Counted from the stretch's first letter, positions 52,368 through 61,863 are shown. The stretch is DNA of 64,000 nt from Catenaria anguillulae PL171 (GCA_002102555.1 MCFL01000116.1:1-64000); one strand, 5' to 3'. Notes: a model not told the origin generated them from the sequence alone. A program made the numbers and translations.

Positions 52368-52957
52368 TTACAATAAATCTTCAAATGCAAACAAGAGTTG
52401 TGTCAAATGGTATTCCAATTGAAGGAGTCGTTCATCGCCCTTCTTTGGATCTTGTCTAAACAACTCAATACCCTCGTCAGATGTTTCTACACTTGCAAAA
52501 CCAAGGTACAATCGCTTGAAGACTTGCCAATGTTTGTCAATAAAGTCATGGGACAGCATTGGCGCCATAATGCTTTGGTAAGCAAAAGAGTTTGCAAAAT
52601 CAGACGAATACTCATCAATGTACTTTTTAACACTTTCCTTGTCGTCTTGTAATACCAAGTTCCGTTTTAGTTCAAAAGGAAGCAATGGCTTGGAAACGTA
52701 AGAAAATGTGAATTTTGTGTCATACATGCTGAGAATAGACGTCCATAGGTCACAAAGTTTCTGGTATCTTTCATTTAGTGCAGAAACGTTTATTTTGCTG
52801 GCTTCACAAACCTCTGATTTGACACTGTCAACAAACTCATTGTCATACAACAGATGCACATCAAAGCCATGTCTCACAATGTTTCTATTGCCAAAATCGT
52901 GACCGCTACATTGAAACCCCAATACTTGTCCAGTTTGTTCATGACTTCCATCAAGCT
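52368..52957 (-). pseudogene. Downstream part of a viral gene split by a transposon
   Basis: This about 196-codon segment is the C-terminal part of a gene whose N-terminal part lies at 56129-56427. It contains GQVLGFQCSGHDFGNRN, VCEASKINVSALNERY, and a helical acidic end (ERLLQLEYHLTQLLFAFEDLL). The usable start in this piece is only a TTG. Excluding the element and one TA makes the two parts one uninterrupted frame of about 297 codons. The pattern resembles a family of unknown function that I have seen in mimivirus-like viruses. No restored sequence is given. Confidence 0.7.
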
Positions 52958-52959
52958 TA

Positions 52960-52990
52960 CACTCTGTCCCACGAATTTTGGGACACCCAT
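52960..52990. repeat. Left terminal inverted repeat, 31 bp
   Basis: Matches 56096-56126 in inverse orientation with one mismatch at the outermost base; the inner 30 bp are identical. It contains its own small palindrome (GTCCCA...TGGGAC). TA at 52958-52959 lies directly outside. Confidence 0.88.
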
Positions 52991-53032
52991 GGGAGACAAA
53001 GTGTAAATAATTAGAATTGAAGACATTTCTGC

Positions 53033-55146
53033 CTACAGATGCAACTTTACTGGCCGTGTTGTGTTTTCAAAGTCAGGACTATTCACTCCAAATTGGAGAA
53101 TATGTTTTGCCTGATGAATTTGATTTGCCACAGCCAGAATGTCACGATCCCACCACCTCTTGCATACTTCGTTTTGGCAACGTAAGATGTGGTGTACATG
53201 AACCTTTTCAATGGAATTGACTCCAGTGTCTGGATCTTCTGCTCTTTTTCAACCACTATGGGATGACAAAGACTGCTATTGCATCGTCCATTTTCAAGAA
53301 TGCTTGGACATACACTGGATGTACCTTTTTCACATATTGTGTATGTTTGCACCCTTGAATGAATCTTGCGTCTGAGACTAGTACCTGGTGTTGGAGCACT
53401 GTTTTTGAGATTTGGGTTTCGACCCCAGTTACCATAGGCAAGGACAATGTTTGAACCTTGTCTGTCAGGATCAAATGTACTTGTCAGCTTGTGCAAAAAC
53501 TTGTCTTCCACTGACTGTTGTCTAAGACGTGTTGTGTACTTGGTCCGTCTGAAGCACATTCTTTGGTACAGGTGATCCAGAGACTTGGACACTGACCAGT
53601 ACTCTTTGAGGTATTGTTGAAATGTGGACATGACACAGCTTTTGCTAGATGTTTTGATGGTCTCTTGCAAAGTACCATATGTCTTGTCTGTGTATGGACA
53701 TTTGTAGGTCTTGAGCATGTTCTCACGCATCTTCTTTGCCTTGTATGCTCCTGCAAATTGCCGATCCTTGCAATGGTACTGCAGAACTGGACTGTCTTTT
53801 TCACCATTACCTATTGTCACCAAATGCGCCTTGCCAGGATCGCATGCAAGTAAAATCTTGCTTTTGAGAATGTGGGTTCTTTGCTCTTCATCCAAGTCCC
53901 TGAGCAGTACAAAAGGATCTTGTGGCTCAGCAATGACCTTGATTCCCTTTTCAGTGCGTTTTCGAAAGTAGGTTGCAATGTCAACATAGTGCACAGATGT
54001 TGTGTAGCCATTTGTTGTCACCATGTTGTTGAACACCAAGTCCTTGTACTTGTCATGGATCCTGGTACAGGTAAAAAACTTCCATACATCAGTACGAAAG
54101 TGAGTCTCATTCAGTGACTCATCAATGAAATTCTTTGGTTTGTTGATTGCCTGGTAAGAGTACTTTGTAAAGGACTTTTCTTTGGACAATTTCCATCCTT
54201 GGGCTTTCATATGACTGTTCAAGTCAGAGACCATTGTCTCATCCAACACTGCAGTGACAAGGACAGTGTAGTCCAAAGTGAAATGCCTTGGAACAAAGGA
54301 TTGGTTCAGTGGGATGGGCGAATACTGTTTGACTCCAAAGTGTTCCAATTGCCTATTGATGTACATCATGTACACAAGGTACTTGACCACATTTGAAGAC
54401 AGGTCTTTTTCACCTGCAGAGACAAATGGTTTGACTTGATGGACAATGTGAGCATACTTGAGTGGAAAAGCATCAGTGTACTCTGTTTCAAACAATTCTT
54501 TGATGACCAGAGTAGAGTCTTTTGCGCATTGTGACTTGACTTTGCTGGAAGACTCTTTCCATTCTGAAATCCCATTTTCAACCATTAACAATGTTCGGAC
54601 CATTGAACGAGCCCAGCGCTTGATGTACTTTGAGTAATGGATACAAACATTGTTGGAAATGTTGGTCTTCATATCCACTGCACTGTACCCAAAGACAAAA
54701 CTTAGATTTGAACCACTTGGTTTGTCAGTAGGCAGACATCCCTTGGACGCATATTCAGTGTACTTGTCATAGAGATTGTTCAGTGCTTCCAGATCCTTTG
54801 GTGGACGACCCTTTTTAACCTCCTTGTCACTTGACACAATTCGAAGACAGTGTTTGATGAACTGTTCATCCAGAGTGATTGAATTTGACAATTGGTCTGC
54901 AATGTTTTGAATGTCCAGACCTTGGGATTCCAAAATTTCAAATTGGTCAATCAGATACAATTTGATGAACAGTGCAGCTAGCCGAACAATATCACTGACC
55001 CTGACAGTCAAATCTTGCAACTTGGATTGAACACATGCCTTCCACACTTTGGTGTTTTTGAATACCAATACACGTCGAATTGCTGTTACCAGTTGCACAT
55101 TGGATTTGGTTTTCACTTTTGGTTGTTCCTTGTCACAGTCAGCCAT
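53033..55146 (-). CDS. Fanzor (TnpB-like RNA-guided nuclease family) protein
   Basis: From ATG 55146 (MADCDKEQPKVK) about 704 residues with one probable missing base near 53203-53208. The RuvC-like part shows LLACDPGKAHLVTIG (first catalytic Asp), NIVLAYGNWG, then a zinc cluster (CEKGTSSVCPSILENGRCNSSLC), and, in the second frame, HILRCQNEVCKRWWDRDILAVANQI, the canonical closing WxRDxxAxxN motif with the last Asp. The long N-terminal half is typical of eukaryotic and giant-virus Fanzors. The ORF in the other frame ends at 53083. It ends inside the element before the inverted repeat, where a guide RNA (omega RNA) would be expected. Activity is not implied. Confidence 0.75.
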
Positions 55147-55154
55147 GTTTAGAA

Positions 55155-56058
55155 TCACTTGTGAAAACAGTTTTTGATACTCGTCCAAACGTGATGGAAA
55201 ACCTTGGAATAAGAGTTTGAGCCAATGTTATCGCTAATTTGTTGGATTCTTGTTGACATGTCATCAAAGTTGAATTCTGACATTTGAAATTGCTTACGAA
55301 AGTTTGTTTGAGAATGCTGAAATACATTTCCACAGGATTCCAGTCCGGTGAATATGGACTTGTAAAAAGTGGAATCAGGTTTTTCTTTTCCAGTTCTGCA
55401 AGTACTGATTTGTTTTGTGAAAGGCAACATTGTCCATCAAAAAGTACTTTGGTTCATCCTGTCTTGGGATTTGTTGAATGAACTGTTGAATATTACCTGG
55501 TTACAAGATCCAACAAACAAAAGCTGAGAAACAATACCCTGGATAGACATTGCAGATACCAGAGTATGTCGCTTTGACACTACCCTCTGAACTGGTACTT
55601 TTACACGGTGATTTGCAAGTGACCATGCCGTTTGGGCAAAGACGAGTATAGAATGATGTTTCATCTATAGCTATGACTTGCGATGGTAGAATGTCTTTGA
55701 CAGTTTCACAAAATGCCTTTCTCTTGTCTTCCAAATCTGGTTTGTTTGACAACATGGGATAGGTTCGCTTCTTCGTATACCCTGCCCTTCTCAGAACCCT
55801 CCACAATGTACTTTTACTGGTTTTGACTTTCATTGCCATTGATCTCAAATCTGAAAATGGATTGTCTGCCAGCCGCCTTTCAATGTTCATACTGAATTTT
55901 GCCCTCGGAGTGTACTTGGCTTGTTCAAAAGAAACCCCATTACACCAGCGCTGAACTGAAGACTTGGAAACATCAAACAATTCAGCAAGTCTTCTGATAC
56001 TGAACTGCTTTTCAACAAACAGCTTTACGATTCTCTGCTTGATGGAAAGATGATACAT
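55155..56058 (-). pseudogene. Tc1/mariner-IS630-type DDE transposase, frame-broken
   Basis: From ATG 56058 (MYHLSIKQRIVKLF). The N-terminal HTH (RRLAELFDVSKSSVQRWCNG) is followed by a second DNA-binding part (MAMKVKTSKSTLWRVLRRAGY). The DDE core is spread over frames: IAIDETSFYTRLCPNG (first Asp), FLMDNVAFHKTNQYL (second Asp) and SPYSPDWNPVEMYFSILK (Glu). The frame is open to 55501, then changes about four times between 55510 and 55250. All three catalytic residues survive, so either the copy is newly degenerate or the read quality is poor here. Confidence 0.75.
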
Positions 56059-56095
56059 CAAACAGTCATTTGGAAATAAATTTCATATGTCACGG

Positions 56096-56126
56096 ATGGG
56101 TGTCCCAAAATTCGTGGGACAGAGTT
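56096..56126. repeat. Right terminal inverted repeat, 31 bp
   Basis: Inverse copy of 52960-52990. TA at 56127-56128 lies directly outside. Confidence 0.88.
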
Positions 56127-56128
56127 TA

Positions 56129-56427
56129 ATTGGATGTCTTGTAATGAAGTACCGAGGGTAAGGCGCATTGTCATCGCCATTTCGATCTTTTGTAACTACG
56201 AGTCCAACAGTTTTTGCAATCAACTTGACAAATGCCTTTTGGTCCTTTACTGGGAAATTATCCACATAATTTGTAGTTTCTAACAACCATGCTTGTCGCC
56301 CACCATGGTACACAAGAATGAATTGGATTGCAAATTCAACAGGAATTTTCGGATTATCATTCTCCTCGGACAACAGGTTTTTTAACAAAAGATCAAGGAA
56401 TTCATTCTTTTTGTAATGGACTGTCAT
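56129..56427 (-). pseudogene. Upstream part of the gene split by the transposon
   Basis: ATG 56427 (MTVHYKKNEFLD; ATG 56451 also in frame) opens about 100 codons, with IPVEFAIQFILVYHGGRQAWLLE and APYPRYFITRHP, before entering the right inverted repeat; as it stands it would end at 56083 with 14 residues encoded by the element. YHGGRQAWLLE and RYFITRHP are motifs I recall from an uncharacterised giant-virus family whose members continue with the type of segment found at 52368-52957. The product here is truncated. Confidence 0.7.
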
Positions 56428-56451
56428 GCTTACATAAATGCATGAAAACAT

Positions 56452-57312
56452 TTACACAAAGTTGAAATGCCAACCAATAGAGGTGAGAATTCGGGCAAAT
56501 TCGTACTTTTGCTCCATTGTAACATGCTTCAACAGAACGCAAAAGAAAGCGTCAAATTTGCTCTCTGAAATTTTGATACGAACACTTTGATTGTCATACA
56601 TGCGCCAATTTAGATCATGATGTTGAGATGGACCAAAGTACTTGCTTTCCGCCATTGCTTTCAAGAATTGCGCATGCGTTTCTTCATTGAATCCCTGTGG
56701 AACAAAAATTTCAAACCTGAAAATGTACTTATTTGCCATGGTTATGTTATGATACTTGGTTGGTTTCACCTTGACAACTGATTGCTGCCAGTACTTGACT
56801 ACTTGGTAACCATTTGCTTCATAGAAAGGCAAAACTGAATCATCCACATGTTGAACAAGGAACACGTTCTTTGTCTTGAAAACACGATCTTCAACTATTC
56901 CAAGCATTGCTGAACCATACCCATTCTTTCGGTATGCTGGGTGGACCCAAACAATGGAAATGCTATCCACATTTTCATTGTCAAACAGAATGAACCCAAC
57001 TGGACCTTCATTTGCAAATTCAGATCCCCAATCCTTTGCTTTGTAAATACGAACACTTGTTGGGTTTCGAACAACCATACTACGATTGTTCCAAATACCG
57101 TAATCGGTTGAGAGACCCTTTTCCCGGCGTTTATACTCTTCATTCTCGAGGCTTTTGTAGATCCATTCCATTTCATGTGCAGATGGGGCATGTTCAACAA
57201 CAATGTCAAATGGGTCAATGTGAGTCATATGGGGCACGTTTGCAAGTTGGAATGGAAACAACATATGTACCAACAATGAGATATCGATGTAAGTATTCTG
57301 AAAAGCTGTCAT
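56452..57312 (-). CDS. GNAT-family acetyltransferase
   Basis: From ATG 57312 (MTAFQNTYID) 286 residues. The acetyl-CoA-binding motif A is ISIVWVHPAYRKNGYGSAMLGIVEDRVF (R-x2-G-x-G type), preceded by strand GPVGFILFDNENVDSI and followed by FLVQHVDDSVLPFYEANGYQVV, the usual end of the GNAT fold. The C-terminal 100 residues (KYIFRFEIFVPQGFNEETH) have no recognised domain. Substrate unknown; could acetylate protein or a sugar. Directly upstream of the interrupted gene with 24 bases between. Confidence 0.8.
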   Translation of the reverse strand: MTAFQNTYIDISLLVHMLFPFQLANVPHMTHIDPFDIVVEHAPSAHEMEWIYKSLENEEYKRREKGLSTDYGIWNNRSMVVRNPTSVRIYKAKDWGSEFANEGPVGFILFDNENVDSISIVWVHPAYRKNGYGSAMLGIVEDRVFKTKNVFLVQHVDDSVLPFYEANGYQVVKYWQQSVVKVKPTKYHNITMANKYIFRFEIFVPQGFNEETHAQFLKAMAESKYFGPSQHHDLNWRMYDNQSVRIKISESKFDAFFCVLLKHVTMEQKYEFARILTSIGWHFNFV

Positions 57313-57349
57313 TGCTTTTCTCACAATCTGAACACAGTCGTTTTGCTAG

Positions 57350-58235
57350 TTACATGTCACGTACATCACGGAAACCTATAAACACTGGATGCCTTGGAGC
57401 ATCCTTGGTACCAATTGGAAAGTATTTGTACTTGACATACTGACCAACAAGTTCAGTTTTCCTTTTCCAAAAGTCGCGACGCTGTTCCTCAGTAAACCCA
57501 GTTCCTAAATTGAAAATGATTCCATCTTTTGTTTTGACTGTGAATGACCCAAGAACATTGCCACCAGTGAGACCCACTTTGGTTGATGACCTCTTGAGGT
57601 ACCCACGTTCATCCACAGATGATTCATTGTTGTTGTGCAAAAGTTCTTCAAATCCAACAACTTCTGCCTCATCATCCACAAACTGCTTGACTTTGAGCAT
57701 CCATTGTTGCTTCAGAGTGCTGCGTCCACACTTGTATGGACTATCTGGAGACCTCACAATGACACCTTCAAAGCCCTTTTCAAGGCATTCTTTTTCAAAT
57801 TTGGCGAGCTCTCCAGCTGAATTTACAAGTTTGGGACACAATTTGACAATGTCAATGTCACACTTTGGAAGTGTGAACATATTCAAGTCATTCATTCGTT
57901 CACAGTATGGTTTTTGAAAGAGATTCGCGAACATAGTCAAACCAGTAAAATGTCACACCTACAATGGTACCAGAACAAACTTTTGACATGACTACACTGG
58001 TTGTGGTTTGGAATGAATTGTTGACAACAATCTCACCATCTGCACCATCAGGCAAGACATTTTCAAGTGTTTTTGAAATGACTTGGTTTGGTAATGGTTT
58101 CAATGTGCGTGATTTCATATGTCCATTCAGTTTGAGAACTCTGACACCATCTAGTTTTGGAGTGACCATCACTGGATACCGAATCACGTTCAAATCACTC
58201 ACGCTTTCTGCTAACATGGGTTTGGAAATGGTCAT
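57350..58235 (-). CDS. ATP-dependent DNA ligase, chlorovirus type (one frame break)
   Basis: From ATG 58235 (MTISKPMLAES) about 295 codons with one extra base in a T5 run at 57911-57915. Motif I is VTPKLDGVR with the adenylated Lys; LPDGADGEIVV is motif III-like; EKGFEGVIVRSPD is motif IV; WMLKVKQF is motif V. The C-terminal OB part has LGSFTVKTKDGIIFNLGTGF and YFPIGTKDAPRHPVFIGFR. Its compact size and layout match chlorovirus ligases, among the smallest eukaryotic-type ligases. It seals nicks in replication or repair. ATG 58310 would add 25 unrelated residues and is rejected. Confidence 0.85.
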
Positions 58236-58306
58236 TGTTACATTGTCAGAACATGGAAATTCACAAAATGTGTTTCGTTTGGTAAAACATTGATACCACT
58301 TGACAA

Positions 58307-59185
58307 TCATTCAGCAAAAACGTCTTTGGTTTCTTCACGAACAGTGAAAACATACTTGTTTTGGTAGGCATTTCGAGAATCTAGGTATTTTTCAAGAGTC
58401 TGATATCCAATCCGGAAAATAGCGGCAGCTTGTTTACGGTTGCATTCATGTTCCTCAATGTTGCCAGTCAGTATGTCCCTGCGAGTGTAGATTGTCACCT
58501 TTTCTTGCTTTTTGGGACGACCATGTTGTTCAATGTATGCTGTCTTGAGATCATTTGGAACTTGACTCCACTTCATGTAGTACTGACCATTCACCAATTT
58601 GTTCTTGAGAACTGACTGATTGAACTCGCCCCGTCGAATTCCAAGTTGGGTACTGACAGTCTTTTGGTCAGGAAATACATTGAGAATTTCTGTCTTGTCA
58701 CTGTTGACTTGGCAGACAAATTCGACTTGCAATCCTGGTTTGGCTTCTACAGTAGGTGGAATTTCAATTGTGGATGGATCCCTGGTGTCTTCTGGAGTGA
58801 GGCGCATCCACCTGAAATTGTAGTACATTGTATTTTCCTTGGCTGCATTTTTCATGTTGGTCTCACCAATTCCTGGATGGTCTTGTAGGACTTGGGCATA
58901 GCCTTGGTACACGTTTAGGACAGTGAGTGATTCAGGACAGATTTTGATGTACCGTGGCGTTGGACTTGATTTCTTGGGTGGGATGTGAGTTGCCACTTTT
59001 TCATTTGCCAAAAGCTGACATTGAATGAATGATTTCACAGATGGGTCGCTGGAATCAACTGACAAATGAGAAGCAACAAGCTGTTTCAATTCATCGAATT
59101 TGTCTTGATGTTGTCTGTCATTTGGTTTGAAGAAATCAACATTGTATTGTGTTCCACATTTGATTTGAGAATGACACAAATTCAT
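58307..59185 (-). CDS. HTH/NUMOD-like DNA-binding protein, cassette copy A
   Basis: A 292-residue protein. It has a helical N-terminal region, then blocks that recur in copy B at 61959: a YYNFRWMRL segment, VCQVNSDKTEILNVFPDQKTV followed by a helix-turn-helix-like STQLGIRRGEFNQSVLKNK and YYMKWSQVP. The C-terminal part has another such block (RRDILTGNIEEHECNRKQAAAIFRIGYQTLEKYL). Such repeated strand-plus-HTH blocks accompany viral and phage homing nucleases. It overlaps the upstream nuclease gene by 4 bases, so the two are translationally close. Confidence 0.6.
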   Translation of the reverse strand: MNLCHSQIKCGTQYNVDFFKPNDRQHQDKFDELKQLVASHLSVDSSDPSVKSFIQCQLLANEKVATHIPPKKSSPTPRYIKICPESLTVLNVYQGYAQVLQDHPGIGETNMKNAAKENTMYYNFRWMRLTPEDTRDPSTIEIPPTVEAKPGLQVEFVCQVNSDKTEILNVFPDQKTVSTQLGIRRGEFNQSVLKNKLVNGQYYMKWSQVPNDLKTAYIEQHGRPKKQEKVTIYTRRDILTGNIEEHECNRKQAAAIFRIGYQTLEKYLDSRNAYQNKYVFTVREETKDVFAE

Positions 59186-59736
59186 CGATGAAGAAGAAAT
59201 GTTGTCAGTTGACCAATGAATTCAAAAACATCTTGACCATGCTTCATGCGCAAAACTGTACATTTCAAAACAGATTCAATTGCCTCTTGCCTGCGAATGT
59301 CTGCTACTTGTGCACCACTTGTATTGTGATGATGCTCGTCATATTCTATCACCAAGTTCAGTTTTGGAATGTACAGGTCAACATAGTAACCACCAATCTG
59401 AAATTGTCGAATCTTTTTCAAAGCTGGCAATATTTTGTCGATGACTTTGTAGAATTCGACTTCAGGGGGAACAACATGGATTTCTGTGATATCCATTCCA
59501 ATTTCCTTTGCAAGTTGAGCTGCTGCATGAGAACGAGTCTTGCAAAGAATCTGCTTCAAGGCTTGCTTGTGAATGAATGTCTTCTCTGTGTCCCTTCCCT
59601 CCTTGATTCTGGTCTTGAATCTGGAATCCACAGTGCTAATGTTTCGTCGAATATTCTTGAGTAGCAACCTGGCTTCAATGTCAACAGCACAGTACCAAAT
59701 TTCACCATCTATGAAAACTGTTCGAACACCATCCAT
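59182..59736 (-). CDS. Bro-N domain plus PD-(D/E)xK-like nuclease, cassette copy A
   Basis: From ATG 59736 (MDGVRTVFIDGEIWY) 184 residues. The N-terminal part (IWYCAVDIEARLLLKNIRRNI, FIHKQALKQILCKTRSHAAAQLAKEIG) has the Bro-N pattern. The C-terminal part has YYVDLYIPKLNLVIEYDEHHHN and RRQEAIESVLKCTVLRMKHG, which match the Asp...Glu-x-Asp/Lys-type active site of a small restriction-like fold. An ATCGAT lies 49 bases upstream. Acts probably as a site-specific selfish endonuclease; inferred. Confidence 0.68.
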   Translation of the reverse strand: MDGVRTVFIDGEIWYCAVDIEARLLLKNIRRNISTVDSRFKTRIKEGRDTEKTFIHKQALKQILCKTRSHAAAQLAKEIGMDITEIHVVPPEVEFYKVIDKILPALKKIRQFQIGGYYVDLYIPKLNLVIEYDEHHHNTSGAQVADIRRQEAIESVLKCTVLRMKHGQDVFEFIGQLTTFLLHR

Positions 59737-59784
59737 GTTGAAACAATTAGGGAACCTATTTGCTTTTTGATATCTTTTGCATGT

Positions 59785-59790
59785 ATCGAT
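59785..59790 (-). promoter_or_regulatory. ATCGAT motif before nuclease copy A
   Basis: 49 bases before ATG 59736; its plus-strand counterpart before copy B has nearly the same spacing. Confidence 0.45.
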
Positions 59791-59822
59791 CTGTTGAAAA
59801 CGCAAAATGAAAAATGCACAAA

Positions 59823-59836
59823 ATTTTTTTTTCTTG
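59823..59836 (+). promoter_or_regulatory. T9-CTTG tract, candidate late promoter of the MCP gene
   Basis: ATTTTTTTTTCTTG, with the T-run ending 28 bases before ATG 59860. Same layout as before fibre 2. Confidence 0.45.
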
Positions 59837-59859
59837 AGCAAGAGTAAACAACATCTAAA

Positions 59860-61101
59860 ATGTCTTCAGGTGGTCTTCTACAACTCGTTGCCTCTGGTAC
59901 CCAGGATGTGTATCTCACTTCCAAGCCCCAGATTACCTTCTTCCGTGTCCTGTACCGTCGTCACACCAACTTTGCCATGGAGTCCATGGAGCAGACTCTG
60001 ACCGGTACTGCCGATTTCGGTCGTAAGGTATCTTGCCTGGTGGCTCGTAATGGTGATCTTCTGCACAAGGCCTACCTGCACATTGAGCTGCCTGCTCTGA
60101 CTGCCGACAACAGTCAGCATGTTGCCTGGACTCGCAACATTGGCCACGTCCTTCTCGATGAGATTTCAGTCGAGATTGGTGGTTCAGTTGTGGACAAGCA
60201 CTATGGTATCTGGTACACCATTTGGAACGAGCTGACTCAGGCTGCTGAGAAGGAGGACGGTTACAGTGTCATGATTGGCAACACCACTGCCCTCACTACT
60301 CCTGCTGCCACCATCCCAGCTGCCACTCTGTATGTTCCCCTCATCTTCTGGTGGAACCGCAACCCTGGTCTTGCCCTTCCCCTCATTGCCCTCCTCCACC
60401 ACGATGTCAAGATCAACATTTCCTTCCGTCCCTTCCGCGAGTGCTACTCACAGTACAATGCCTCAACTGGCGCTGTTGTGGATGATGCTCTCAATGTCTC
60501 TCCCTCACTTGTCGATGTCAAGCTCTTCATCGATTACATTTTCCTTGACGCTGCCGAGCGCAAGATGTTTGCATCCAAGGCCCACGAGTACCTTATTGAA
60601 CAGCTTCAGTACGTGGGGAGTACTAGTTACTCCAACTCGGTTGTGCGCGAGAAGATCTCCTTCTCACACCCCTGCAAGGAGCTTGTGTGGGTCATTCAGC
60701 CCCGTGCCAATGTGTCAAACGGCCGCAACCGTTGGACCGATTTCACCACCTCTGGCGCATCCGGCACCCCATACGCTGGTGGCGATCCCCTCGTAGATGC
60801 CAAGATTCAGCTCGGCGCCCATGACCGCATCTCCACTCGCAAGGCTGGTTACTTCAACCTTGTCCAGCCATATTATCACCATAGTCGTATGCCCGCTACA
60901 GGTATCTACGTTTACTCATTCGCTCTCAACCCCGAGCAGCACCAGCCATCCGGTACCCTCAACATGTCACGCGTAGAGTCCCTCAACCTCAACATGACCC
61001 TCGCCACCGGCACCGACCCCGTCCAGGTCTACCCCTTCGCCGTCAACTACAACGTTCTTCGAATTACATCGGGCATGGGAGGCGTGGCGTTTGCTAGTTA
61101 A
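59860..61101 (+). CDS. mcp: Major capsid protein (double jelly-roll)
   Basis: A 413-residue protein. The start, GGLLQLVASGTQDVYLTSKP, and QITFFRVLYRRHTNFAMES are the standard N-terminus of Nucleocytoviricota MCPs. DEISVEIGGSVVDKHYGIWYTIWNELT, PLIFWWNRNPGLALPLIALLHHDVKI and the C-terminal ALNPEQHQPSGTLNMSRV, then YPFAVNYNVLRI, mark the second jelly-roll. At 413 residues it is on the short side, similar to phycodnavirus/iridovirus MCPs rather than the 500-600 of mimivirus types. Codon use is C-ending and regular, unlike neighbours, as expected of the most abundant protein. Two hairpins follow the stop. (Long motifs abbreviated by key residues.). Confidence 0.95.
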   Translation: MSSGGLLQLVASGTQDVYLTSKPQITFFRVLYRRHTNFAMESMEQTLTGTADFGRKVSCLVARNGDLLHKAYLHIELPALTADNSQHVAWTRNIGHVLLDEISVEIGGSVVDKHYGIWYTIWNELTQAAEKEDGYSVMIGNTTALTTPAATIPAATLYVPLIFWWNRNPGLALPLIALLHHDVKINISFRPFRECYSQYNASTGAVVDDALNVSPSLVDVKLFIDYIFLDAAERKMFASKAHEYLIEQLQYVGSTSYSNSVVREKISFSHPCKELVWVIQPRANVSNGRNRWTDFTTSGASGTPYAGGDPLVDAKIQLGAHDRISTRKAGYFNLVQPYYHHSRMPATGIYVYSFALNPEQHQPSGTLNMSRVESLNLNMTLATGTDPVQVYPFAVNYNVLRITSGMGGVAFAS

Positions 61102-61108
61102 TTAACTC

Positions 61109-61192
61109 GCGATTAAATCGCTATTAGTATTGCTTAACTGGCCATTGGTGTATTTGATTTGATTGAAAACTTGTTCATGTACAGGTTTTCAA
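61109..61192 (+). terminator. Two hairpins after the MCP gene
   Basis: A short GCGAT-TAA-ATCGC palindrome at 61109-61121, 8 bases after the stop, and an 11-bp stem (TTGAAAACTTG with CAGGTTTTCAA, one G-T pair) at 61163-61192. The second is long enough to end a transcript. Confidence 0.5.
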
Positions 61193-61233
61193 GTCACTGA
61201 CGCGTTGTGTTCATGTCTGTCTTCTGGCCTAAC

Positions 61234-61239
61234 ATCGAT
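61234..61239 (+). promoter_or_regulatory. ATCGAT motif before nuclease copy B
   Basis: 49-54 bases before ATG 61288. Confidence 0.45.
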
Positions 61240-61287
61240 AACATACAGTGGATAAAAAAGTATGGGAACAAGGAGTTCAGTCTCATC

Positions 61288-61863
61288 ATGACTGCAACGT
61301 CATTGAAAAGCAACATTGTAAAAGTAGTAGATGATCATGGTACCACCTGGTATCGAATCAAGGATATAGGTGCAGTAATCCAAAATACCAAAATTCACAA
61401 TTCAGTTTCCAGTCTTCCAGCACAAATGTGTTGTATGAAACCAACATCTACACCTGGTGGCGAACAATCATGCAAATACATCAATGAACTGGGGTTGAAG
61501 TATTTGCTCTTCAAATCCCGGGCTCCAAAAGCTGGTGAACTTGCACAAGAACTTGGGTTTACAAAACATGAAGTTTTCTTTGTCCCAAAGGAGTTGTCAT
61601 TCTACAAAATATTGTCAAAGGTCTTCAAGCATTACACATTGTTACACCAGTACATTGTCAACAAGTACCGAATTGACTTTTTTGTTCCAGAACTGAATCT
61701 GGCTATTGAATTTGACGAGCTTCACCACAACAGTCATGTTGCAAAAGACATGGAACGGCAAGAACGTATTCAGGAACAAATTGGATGCAAGTTTGTGCGC
61801 ATGAAGGAATCTGAGTGCATTTACGAATTCATTGGGTCACTTTTGTTTTCTGTTTTGAATTGA
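61288..61863 (+). CDS. Bro-N domain plus PD-(D/E)xK-like nuclease, cassette copy B
   Basis: From ATG 61288 (MTATSLKSNIVKV) 191 residues. Bro-N part: TTWYRIKDIGAVIQNTK, and YINELGLKYLLFKSRAPKAGELAQELG, the clearest Bro-N match in the window. Nuclease part: YRIDFFVPELNLAIEFDELHHNS and RQERIQEQIGCKFVRMKES. Same architecture as copy A at 59182 but clearly diverged, so the duplication is not recent. The upstream frame to 61207 has no support and would begin with GTG. The HTH gene of copy B follows after about 95 bases. Confidence 0.72.
   Translation: MTATSLKSNIVKVVDDHGTTWYRIKDIGAVIQNTKIHNSVSSLPAQMCCMKPTSTPGGEQSCKYINELGLKYLLFKSRAPKAGELAQELGFTKHEVFFVPKELSFYKILSKVFKHYTLLHQYIVNKYRIDFFVPELNLAIEFDELHHNSHVAKDMERQERIQEQIGCKFVRMKESECIYEFIGSLLFSVLN

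Larger units (their letters stand above)
52960..56126. mobile_element. Tc1/mariner-type (IS630-related) element carrying a Fanzor nuclease
   Basis: A 3,167-bp element bounded by 31-bp terminal inverted repeats and flanked by TA dinucleotides at 52958-52959 and 56127-56128, the target-site duplication expected for the Tc1/mariner/IS630 superfamily. It holds, on the minus strand, a DDE transposase (55155-56058) then a Fanzor/TnpB-like nuclease (53033-55146). The flanks are two halves of one gene that join in frame without the element. Inverted repeats almost identical imply recent insertion. The transposase frame is disrupted, so present mobility is uncertain. Confidence 0.85.

Noticed and set aside
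53083..53260. Fanzor frame reading through the left inverted repeat into the split gene
   Set aside because: A first hand reading suggested it, but recounting 53041-53100 showed a TAG at 53033-53035 inside the element.
59184..59189. ATCGAT at the start of the HTH gene copy A as a promoter
   Set aside because: It overlaps the start codon itself and lacks the usual 30-65 base spacing.
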